A stretch of DNA of 64,000 nt, taken from Hoeflea prorocentri. GTDB lineage: Bacteria > Pseudomonadota > Alphaproteobacteria > Rhizobiales > Rhizobiaceae. The stretch is taken from positions 1,860,001-1,924,000 of the forward strand of contig NZ_JAPJZI010000001.1 of NCBI RefSeq assembly GCF_027944115.1, in the 5' to 3' direction. Each line of letters starts with the position of its first letter. The first letter of the stretch is position 1. The notes beneath the pieces are model-generated. The model was not told the DNA's origin. It was given only the letters and a program-made list of their open reading frames with translations, and did not search any database. Shown here piece after piece: positions 57,985-64,000 of this stretch. The position numbers were made by a program, and so were the translations under genes.

Positions 57985-58746
57985 ATGAAAACAATATACC
58001 GACGCATTGCCGGCGTCTTAGTGGCCACATTCATCGCGGTGTCGCCGCTTCCGGCAGTGGCACTGGATGATGCGCAAAAGGAAGAGCTCGGGGAATTCAT
58101 AAGGGAATATCTGATCTCAAATCCGGAGATCATGTTCGAGGTTCAGGCCGCCTATGAAGCCAAACAGGAGCAAATCCAGAAGCAGCAGGCTCAGCAGGTG
58201 ATTGCGGATTCCGGGGACGCCATCTTCAACTCACCGCACAATATCGTCCTTGGCAATCCGGAAGGGAATGTGACGATCGTCGAGTTCTTCGATTACAATT
58301 GCGGGTTCTGCAAACGGGCCATGAAGGATATGGAGGAGATCCTGGCAAGCGATCCGAATGTACGGTTTATCCTCAAGGAGTTTCCGATACTGGGCGATGA
58401 TTCGATTGCAGCGCACCGTGTCAGCACAGCACTGAAGAACATTGCTCCAGACGTCTATCAGGACTTCCACTTCGAGCTCTTGGGCGGAAATGAGCGGGCA
58501 ACGGAAGACCGGGCCATTTCCGTCGCAGTCGCGCTTGGTGTCGAAGAGGCAGCACTTCGTGAGGCCATGAAGGATGAATCCATCACAGATGCATTTCGCG
58601 AATCCTATACAATTGCCGATGCGATCGGAATCTCGGGAACACCATCCTATATCGTCGGCGACGAGGCCGTCTTCGGAGCCGTCGGCACCCCGACGCTCAT
58701 GAACAAAATCGCCAATTTGAGGGATTGCCAGAGCACAACCTGCTGA
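57985..58746 (+). CDS. DsbA-family thiol:disulfide oxidoreductase
   Basis: The 253-residue exported protein has a signal peptide (about 1-26), a charged helical linker rich in Gln/Lys (about 55-75) and a thioredoxin fold. The redox motif is CGFC (C106, C109) in FFDYNCGFCKRAM, and the cis-proline loop is GTPSYIVGD. The long N-terminal helical part is like that of alphaproteobacterial DsbA-like/ScsC proteins. It acts on cysteines of periplasmic substrates; oxidase versus isomerase activity cannot be decided. GAGGA precedes the ATG. It is probably co-transcribed with the M48 protease. Confidence 0.9.
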   Translation: MKTIYRRIAGVLVATFIAVSPLPAVALDDAQKEELGEFIREYLISNPEIMFEVQAAYEAKQEQIQKQQAQQVIADSGDAIFNSPHNIVLGNPEGNVTIVEFFDYNCGFCKRAMKDMEEILASDPNVRFILKEFPILGDDSIAAHRVSTALKNIAPDVYQDFHFELLGGNERATEDRAISVAVALGVEEAALREAMKDESITDAFRESYTIADAIGISGTPSYIVGDEAVFGAVGTPTLMNKIANLRDCQSTTC

Positions 58747-58773
58747 TCCCATATCGGCATATCGAGCGATCAG

Positions 58774-58799
58774 GGCGGCTGTACTTCACGGCCGCCTTT
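58774..58799 (+). terminator. Weak candidate terminator after the DsbA-like gene
   Basis: A GGCGGC/GCCGCC stem with an 11-base loop is followed by only three Ts. It lies about 30 nt past the stop and separates the gene from aroQ by a 168-nt gap. Confidence 0.35.
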
Positions 58800-58914
58800 C
58801 ACGTTTGAATTAAACATCCAACAGTTTTTTGAGCCGGCGTTCATAACCGGGGCTTTTACTTCCACTTCGGGCCGTCTATATGTCTGGAACCTTACAGTTC
58901 TCAAGGTGGAGACC

Positions 58915-59355
58915 ATGGCCCGCAAAGTGTTCGTTCTCAACGGACCCAATCTGAATGCTCTCGGTAAACGGGAGCCGGGTATTTATGGCGGAAAAACCCT
59001 TGACGGCATCGCTGATGAGTGCCGGACACTGGCTGCAGAACTCGGTTTTGAAGTAGACTTTCGCCAGAGCAATCACGAGGGTGTTCTTGTCGATTGGTTG
59101 CAGGAAGCCGATGACGGCGCTGCCGGTGTCGCAATCAATCCGGGTGCATATGGCCATACCTCCATTGCACTTCACGACGCAGTTCGCTCGATCGATGTCC
59201 CGGTTGTCGAACTTCATCTGTCCAATATCCATGCCCGCGAGACCTTCCGGCACACATCGATGCTGTCGCCGGTTGTCGCGGGAGTCATTTGCGGCTTCGG
59301 GCCCGGGAGCTATACGCTGGCTCTGCGCGCCCTCGCCGACATTCTTGAAAACTAA
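58915..59355 (+). CDS. aroQ: 3-dehydroquinate dehydratase, type II
   Basis: I start at the ATG at 58915 (146 residues, MARKVFVLNGPNLNALG); an in-frame GTG three codons earlier overlaps the ribosome-binding site. It carries out the third step of the shikimate pathway, dehydrating 3-dehydroquinate. Y24 in the flexible lid (REPGIYGG), INPGAYGHTS, and ELHLSNIHARETFRH with the catalytic histidine are intact. It is followed by accB, a common pairing in rhizobia. Confidence 0.96.
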   Translation: MARKVFVLNGPNLNALGKREPGIYGGKTLDGIADECRTLAAELGFEVDFRQSNHEGVLVDWLQEADDGAAGVAINPGAYGHTSIALHDAVRSIDVPVVELHLSNIHARETFRHTSMLSPVVAGVICGFGPGSYTLALRALADILEN

Positions 59356-59382
59356 GAACAAGTTCGTAAAGGACCCGACCCG

Positions 59383-59868
59383 ATGGCAACGAGAAAATCC
59401 GGTATCGATCAGGATCTGGTGCGTGACCTCGCCAATATTCTAAACGAGACAGATCTGACCGAGATCGAAGTGGAGCAGGATGATTTGCGCATTCGGGTTT
59501 CGCGCGGCGGCGCGGCGATCGCACATGCGGCGCCCGCGTTCATGCCCGCACCCGCTCCGACAGCGGCGGCGCCTGCGCCAATCGCGGCCGCTCCCTCGCA
59601 GGCCGAACCGGCCGCAGACAGCGGCGCCAACAATGCCAATGCCGTTACGTCGCCCATGGTGGGAACCGCCTACCTTGCTCCGGCCCCGGATGCCGACCCG
59701 TTCATCTCGGTCGGTCAGTCCGTCAAAGAAGGTGAGCCGGTCCTGATCATCGAGGCGATGAAGACGATGAACCAGATTCCGGCCCCGCGCTCGGGAACCG
59801 TGACGGCGATCCTCGTAGAAGATGCACAGCCAGTAGAATTCGGCGAACCGCTCCTCGTGATTGAATAG
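59383..59868 (+). CDS. accB: Biotin carboxyl carrier protein of acetyl-CoA carboxylase
   Basis: The 161-residue BCCP has an N-terminal region (about 1-45), a Pro/Ala-rich flexible linker (about 48-80) and a C-terminal biotinyl domain (about 85-161). The biotinylated lysine is K127 in [14 protein letters not shown], where the residue after the lysine is Thr rather than the commoner Met or Leu. It carries carboxybiotin from AccC to the AccAD transferase in fatty-acid synthesis. It is eight bases upstream of accC. Confidence 0.97.
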   Translation: MATRKSGIDQDLVRDLANILNETDLTEIEVEQDDLRIRVSRGGAAIAHAAPAFMPAPAPTAAAPAPIAAAPSQAEPAADSGANNANAVTSPMVGTAYLAPAPDADPFISVGQSVKEGEPVLIIEAMKTMNQIPAPRSGTVTAILVEDAQPVEFGEPLLVIE

Positions 59869-59876
59869 GTCGCTCA

Positions 59877-61217
59877 ATGCTGTCCAAAATTCTCATAGCC
59901 AACCGTGGCGAGATTGCCCTGCGCGTTCTGCGGGCCTGCAAGGAACTCGGCATCAGCACAGTCGCCGTACATTCATCCGCTGATGCCGATGCAATGCATG
60001 TTCGTCTGGCGGATGAAAGCGTCTGTATCGGACCGCCGGCATCGCGCGACAGTTATCTGAACATCCACCAGATCGTGGCTGCCTGTGAGATAACTGGCTC
60101 CGACGCGGTGCACCCGGGTTACGGATTTTTATCGGAGAATGCGAAGTTCGCTGAGATCCTCGAGGCCCACGGAATCACCTTCATCGGCCCGACGGCTGAA
60201 CATATCCAGGTCATGGGTGACAAAATCACCGCCAAGAAAACGGCCGAAGAGCTTGGAATACCCGTAGTCCCGGGTTCCGAGGGCGAGGTTTCCGACGAAC
60301 GGGAAGCCGTCCGCATTGCTTCGGAAATCGGCTATCCCGTGATCATCAAGGCGACTGCCGGCGGTGGCGGGCGCGGTATGAAGGTGGCCAACAACGAGTC
60401 GGAACTGGCCATCGCGCTGGCAACGGCGCGCACGGAAGCCGGTGCAGCCTTCGGCAATGAATCCGTCTACATCGAGAAATATCTCGGCAAGCCACGCCAT
60501 ATCGAAATTCAGGTGATGGGCGACGGCATGGGCAACGCCATTCACCTGGGAGAACGTGACTGTTCCTTGCAGCGGCGCCACCAGAAGGTCTGGGAAGAAG
60601 CCAACTCGCCTGCCCTCAACGAGCATCAGCGTCAAGAGATCGGCATGATCTGTGCAAACGCCATGAAGAAGCTCAAATACCGGGGCGCGGGGACGATCGA
60701 ATTCCTTTATGAAAACGGTGGCTTCTACTTCATCGAGATGAACACGCGCCTGCAGGTGGAGCATCCGGTCACGGAAGCCATCACCGGGATCGATCTCGTC
60801 AACGAACAAATCCGTATTGCGTCAGGCGGTGGGCTTTCCGTGTCACAGGAAGATGTGCGCTTCAACGGGCATGCCATCGAGTGTCGCATCAACGCAGAAG
60901 ACGCGCGGACATTCACGCCCTCGCCAGGCCGTATCACACATTATCATCCGCCCGGCGGCCTGGGTGTCCGTGTCGATTCAGGCGTCTATCAGGGCTATTC
61001 GATACCGCCCTATTACGACAGCCTCATCGGCAAGCTCATTGTCCACGGACGTACGCGTGTCGAATGCATGATGCGGCTGCGCCGGGCGCTTGGTGAATTC
61101 GTGATCGACGGCATCAACACAACAATACCTCTCTTCATGGATTTGCTGGATAATCAGGATATCGCCAATGGCGACTACGACATCCACTGGCTGGAGAAGT
61201 ATCTCGACGTAAAGTAA
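59877..61217 (+). CDS. accC: Acetyl-CoA carboxylase, biotin carboxylase subunit
   Basis: The 446-residue ATP-grasp enzyme carboxylates biotin on AccB using bicarbonate and ATP. It starts [21 protein letters not shown]. The glycine-rich loop [23 protein letters not shown] and [14 protein letters not shown], with the catalytic glutamate and arginine, are all present. The start has only a weak Shine-Dalgarno and may be coupled to accB. aat follows by nine bases. Confidence 0.97.
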   Translation: MLSKILIANRGEIALRVLRACKELGISTVAVHSSADADAMHVRLADESVCIGPPASRDSYLNIHQIVAACEITGSDAVHPGYGFLSENAKFAEILEAHGITFIGPTAEHIQVMGDKITAKKTAEELGIPVVPGSEGEVSDEREAVRIASEIGYPVIIKATAGGGGRGMKVANNESELAIALATARTEAGAAFGNESVYIEKYLGKPRHIEIQVMGDGMGNAIHLGERDCSLQRRHQKVWEEANSPALNEHQRQEIGMICANAMKKLKYRGAGTIEFLYENGGFYFIEMNTRLQVEHPVTEAITGIDLVNEQIRIASGGGLSVSQEDVRFNGHAIECRINAEDARTFTPSPGRITHYHPPGGLGVRVDSGVYQGYSIPPYYDSLIGKLIVHGRTRVECMMRLRRALGEFVIDGINTTIPLFMDLLDNQDIANGDYDIHWLEKYLDVK

Positions 61218-61226
61218 GGTCAGCGC

Positions 61227-61838
61227 ATGCACAGGAGTGAAGACCGCCTCAAAATCACTCCGCAGCTTCTGATCAAGGCATATAGCTGCGGTTTGTTCCC
61301 AATGGCTGAGTCCGCCGACGACCCGGAGGTTTTCTGGGTCGAGCCGGAAATCAGAGGTGTCATACCGCTCGACCAGTTTCATATCCCGAAAAGTCTTGCC
61401 AAAACCTGCCGGCAGGACCGGTTTGACATCCGGTTCGATACCGCCTTCAGCGCGGTCATCGACGGCTGTGCGGAGTCTGGCCCAGGCAGGAAAAAAACCT
61501 GGATTAACAAGACGATACGGGATCTTTATACGCAGCTACATGAGCTGGGGCACGCGCATTGCGTCGAAGCCTGGCGCGACGACATGCTCGTCGGTGGGCT
61601 TTACGGCGTATCCTTGCGCGGCGCGTTCTTCGGCGAAAGCATGTTCTCGCGCGAGCGCGACGCCTCCAAGGTCTGCCTTGTTCATCTCGTCAAAAGGCTG
61701 CGCCAGAACGGCTTTGTTCTTCTCGATACCCAGTTCACGACCGATCATCTCAAACGCTTCGGCGCTTTGGATATCCCAAAGGAAACCTACGATTCACTGC
61801 TCAGCGAAGCGATGATGATCGAAGCGAGTTTTGTCTGA
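61227..61838 (+). CDS. aat: Leucyl/phenylalanyl-tRNA--protein transferase
   Basis: The 203-residue enzyme adds Leu or Phe from tRNA to proteins with N-terminal Arg or Lys, marking them for ClpSAP degradation. [42 protein letters not shown]-type (here [38 protein letters not shown]) and [16 protein letters not shown] are characteristic. AAGG precedes the ATG. It is the last gene of the aroQ-accBC-aat group. Confidence 0.95.
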   Translation: MHRSEDRLKITPQLLIKAYSCGLFPMAESADDPEVFWVEPEIRGVIPLDQFHIPKSLAKTCRQDRFDIRFDTAFSAVIDGCAESGPGRKKTWINKTIRDLYTQLHELGHAHCVEAWRDDMLVGGLYGVSLRGAFFGESMFSRERDASKVCLVHLVKRLRQNGFVLLDTQFTTDHLKRFGALDIPKETYDSLLSEAMMIEASFV

Positions 61839-61850
61839 ACAGCTCGAAGC

Positions 61851-62315
61851 TCAGGTCGGCGGAGGGACTTCTGATTCCATCCGGCAGTCTTTCAGCCAGA
61901 CATCGTAGACTGCGTGGTCGACAGCATTGAGGCCGGGGGAATCGGCAAACATCCATCCGGTGAAAATCCGTCGTATCTTCCGGTCGAGCGTGATTTCATC
62001 GACTTCGACGAATGTGGTCGTCTTTGGCTTTTGCGTTTCATCACGGCTGTAGCAGACGCGTGGCGTCACCTGAAGCGCACCGAATTGAACCGTTTCGTCG
62101 ATGTAAACATCAAAGGTTATGATGCGGCCGGTGATTTTGTCGATGCCGGAAAAGACGGCAACCTTGTTGTCGTTGCGCGGGTCCTTGGCCGGAGCCAGCT
62201 CTTCTGATTCGACCTGATCCTGCGCAAAGGCCATGACCGCCGTAATAAGCAAAGCAGACAAAGCAGCTGCGCACAGGCTCCATGGCTTCATTGCGCTATG
62301 ACCAAAAATTCCCAT
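61851..62315 (-). CDS. DUF2155 exported protein
   Basis: The protein is up to 154 residues; the start could be the ATG at 62315 or 62291, neither with a clear ribosome-binding site. After a signal peptide (hydrophobic core WSLCAAALSALLITAVMAFA) the mature domain has FSGIDKITGRIITFDVYIDETVQFGAL and a C-terminal FTGWMFADSPGLNAVDHAVYDVWLKDC, hallmarks of DUF2155, an alphaproteobacterial periplasmic family of unknown role. It has two cysteines (VCYSRD and LKDC). It follows the NDUFA12 gene by 12 bases and converges with aat. Confidence 0.88.
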   Translation of the reverse strand: MGIFGHSAMKPWSLCAAALSALLITAVMAFAQDQVESEELAPAKDPRNDNKVAVFSGIDKITGRIITFDVYIDETVQFGALQVTPRVCYSRDETQKPKTTTFVEVDEITLDRKIRRIFTGWMFADSPGLNAVDHAVYDVWLKDCRMESEVPPPT

Positions 62316-62327
62316 GTTCGGCCAGAC

Positions 62328-62726
62328 TTACGATCCCGGTGTCCAGGCGTCATAGTCGCCGGTCACGCGTGGCCGATCGGCCGGATTGAGGATAGAGCCT
62401 TTCGGCCTATATGCGCCGGCTGTCCCCGTCATATTGGGCTGATGGGCTTTTTGCCAGTCCCTTGGCTGATAGGATTCGTCCGCCGGCGAAACGTCCGTCC
62501 TGTGATGGATCCAGCCATGCCAGCCGGGCGGAATAGCCGATGCATCCGACTGGCCGTTGTAGATCACCCAGCGGCGCGTGCGGCCTTCGCTATCATGGTC
62601 GCCCTGATAGTAGACATTTCCAAATTCGTCCTCACCGACGCGGGTTCCCTTGCGCCATGTATAGAATAGCGTTCCGGGTGTCTTTCCGTTCCACCAGGTA
62701 AAAATCTGGAGCAGGAAATTCTTCAT
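62328..62726 (-). CDS. NADH:ubiquinone oxidoreductase subunit NDUFA12
   Basis: This 132-residue protein is the bacterial relative of the mitochondrial complex I accessory subunit NDUFA12 (B17.2), found in alphaproteobacteria. The conserved LFTW-type start (LLQIFTWWNGKTPGTLFYTWRKG), VGEDEFGNVYYQ, RRWVIYNG and the proline/aspartate-rich tail are present. It likely stabilises complex I at the membrane. GAGG lies upstream of the ATG. The main nuo operon is not in this window. Confidence 0.93.
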   Translation of the reverse strand: MKNFLLQIFTWWNGKTPGTLFYTWRKGTRVGEDEFGNVYYQGDHDSEGRTRRWVIYNGQSDASAIPPGWHGWIHHRTDVSPADESYQPRDWQKAHQPNMTGTAGAYRPKGSILNPADRPRVTGDYDAWTPGS

Positions 62727-62847
62727 CGATATCCTCTTGCCGCCTGTGGCCCTTGACGTCTGACGCCTTATGCCGCGCCCATGCCGGCTTGTCCAGTTGC
62801 ATATCCCATGTGTGCCGGCGAATGTGCCGATTCAATGACACTTGTTC

Positions 62848-63336
62848 TTACTGGAGGTCAAGCCGCAGGATCAGCGCGGGCATTCCTGAACCCGGATCGC
62901 CGCAATTTTCGGTCCTGCCGATTTCACGAAAACCCTTCTTCTCGTAAAACGCGATGGCGTTGACATTGCTTTCCTCGACTTCAAGCATGATCTGCCGGAC
63001 CTCGGGAAAGCAATCCTTGATCTCCGCAAGCAGAAGACCTCCGGCCCCCTGCCCCTGGAATTCAGGCAGAACATAAAGCTGGTGCAGGAGAATCAGTTTG
63101 CCATCTTCCGTCGATGCAAATGCAACGGCACATATCTTCTCGCCATTGTCGGCCACAACAAACTCGCTGTGCGGCTGGGTCAGCCTCTGACGCAAAACGT
63201 TTATCGCATGCCAGTCATCGGTAATCTCGGTGACCCTCTGCGCGCCGTAGATACTGTCATAGGTATCATGCCAGGTGGCGACGAGAAGCGCGCGAATCTC
63301 GTCCAGATCCCGCTCGCTTGCCGTCCTTACCCACAT
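62848..63336 (-). CDS. GNAT-family N-acetyltransferase
   Basis: The 162-residue protein has the GNAT order: an N-terminal strand-helix (RTASERDLDEIRALLVATWHDTY), the acetyl-CoA-binding motif A LYVLPEFQGQGAGGLLLAEI and motif B VEESNVNAIAFYEKKGFREIGRT. It would transfer an acetyl group to an amine of a protein or small molecule; the acceptor is unknown. It begins 12 bases after the gatB stop, so it is probably transcribed with gatB. Confidence 0.87.
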   Translation of the reverse strand: MWVRTASERDLDEIRALLVATWHDTYDSIYGAQRVTEITDDWHAINVLRQRLTQPHSEFVVADNGEKICAVAFASTEDGKLILLHQLYVLPEFQGQGAGGLLLAEIKDCFPEVRQIMLEVEESNVNAIAFYEKKGFREIGRTENCGDPGSGMPALILRLDLQ

Positions 63337-63348
63337 GATCCGGTTTCC

Positions 63349-64000
63349 CTACTCGACACCCAGCTTCTTGCGCACAAGTGCATTGACCGCCTGGGGATTT
63401 GCTTTGCCCTGTGTGGCCTTCATGACCTGTCCGACGAACCAGCCGGCCATGGAGGGCTTGTCCTTGACCTGCGCGGCCTTGTCGGCGTTGGCGGCGATAA
63501 CCTCGTCGACCGCGGCCTCGATGGCTCCCGTGTCGGTTACCTGCTTCATGCCGCGATCCTCGACGATGGCATTGGGATCGCCACCCTCGTTCCAGACGAT
63601 CTCGAACAGGTCCTTGGCGATCTTTCCGGAAATCGTGCCTTCCTTGATCAAATCAATGACCGCACCGAGTTGTGCCGGTGAAACCGGTGTCTCGTCGATC
63701 TGTTTGCCGGCCTTGTTTAATGCGCCGAGCAGGTCGTTGATCACCCAGTTTGCCGCAGCTTTGCCGTCCCGGCCGTCCGCGACGTCCTCGAAATAGTCGG
63801 CAATGGACTTTTCAGAAACCAAGATCGACGCGTCATAGGCGGAAAGGCCCATATCGGCCATGAGCCTTGCCTTCTTGTCATCCGGCAATTCCGGCAGGTC
63901 GGCGGCGAGGCTTTTGACAAAGGCATCGTCAAATTCCAGCGGCAGCAGGTCGGGATCGGGGAAGTAACGGTAGTCATGCGCATCTTCCTTCGAGCGCATG
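63349..64000 (-). CDS. gatB: Aspartyl/glutamyl-tRNA amidotransferase subunit B, C-terminal part (cut by window)
   Basis: About 217 residues of GatB are visible, starting in the middle of the protein at [21 protein letters not shown]; the N-terminal catalytic part is beyond the right edge. [14 protein letters not shown] is a GatB hallmark, followed by the helical linker and the YqeY-like tRNA-binding domain (about the last 145 residues). GatCAB converts Glu-tRNA-Gln and Asp-tRNA-Asn to the amidated forms. Methionine at the window edge should not be taken as the start. Confidence 0.95.
   Translation of the reverse strand, partial: MRSKEDAHDYRYFPDPDLLPLEFDDAFVKSLAADLPELPDDKKARLMADMGLSAYDASILVSEKSIADYFEDVADGRDGKAAANWVINDLLGALNKAGKQIDETPVSPAQLGAVIDLIKEGTISGKIAKDLFEIVWNEGGDPNAIVEDRGMKQVTDTGAIEAAVDEVIAANADKAAQVKDKPSMAGWFVGQVMKATQGKANPQAVNALVRKKLGVE

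Overview
The window is an alphaproteobacterial chromosome segment, most likely from the order Hyphomicrobiales (Rhizobiales). Three things point there: an NDUFA12-type complex I accessory subunit gene, the gene orders degQ-rarA-crcB-rluC-HAD and prfB-mrcA-amiC/rne, and the form of individual products (391-residue EF-Tu, RNase E with a disordered insertion in its S1 domain, zinc-free S14). GC content by eye is in the high fifties and coding density is high. I found no prophage, insertion sequence, CRISPR array or defence island.

Layout. (1) 1-5875, minus strand: a tightly overlapping housekeeping operon read degQ > rarA > panE > crcB > rluC-type > HAD phosphatase (cut by the left edge). (2) 6017-24845, minus strand: the ribosomal super-cluster, read in the direction of transcription as rpsL-rpsG-fusA-tuf (str), rpsJ-rplCDWB-rpsS-rplV-rpsC-rplP-rpmC-rpsQ (S10), rplNXE-rpsN-rpsH-rplFR-rpsE-rpmD-rplO-secY-adk (spc) and rpsM-rpsK-rpoA-rplQ (alpha). 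(3) 25312-25596: a small plus-strand gene of unknown function that separates rpoC from rpsL. (4) 25665-39777, minus strand: tRNA-Tyr, tRNA-Gly, second tuf, tRNA-Trp, secE, nusG, rplKAJL, rpoB, rpoC. Regions 2-4 together carry much of the core transcription and translation apparatus in one nearly uninterrupted minus-strand block.

(5) 39987-46534: a mixed region with rlmB (plus), a membrane-anchored lipase-like hydrolase, a hydroxybutyrate-type dehydrogenase with an acyl-CoA synthetase, tRNA-Thr, NAD kinase and a small exported protein. (6) 46550-55213: prfB, with an intact programmed +1 frameshift site, then mrcA (PBP1A) and amiC (cell-wall amidase) on the minus strand, divergent from rne on the plus strand. 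(7) 55235-64000: an aminotransferase, an M48 protease with a TPR-like tail, a DsbA-like oxidoreductase, aroQ-accB-accC-aat, then a DUF2155 protein, NDUFA12, a GNAT acetyltransferase and the C-terminal part of gatB.

No gene set here looks like an undescribed system. The most interesting signals are at sequence level. The two tuf genes are effectively identical across the coding region, and a tandem-duplicated stub of the tuf 3' end lies just downstream of the second copy and appears to preserve the sequence before gene conversion. A dense array of stem-loops fills the rplL-rpoB gap. prfB carries the recoding site. An ancestral Thr-Tyr-Gly-tufB tRNA cluster appears split by about 5 kb of other genes. 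A large charged insertion interrupts the RNase E S1 domain, and a perfect 16-bp palindrome lies in the long amiC-rne divergent region.
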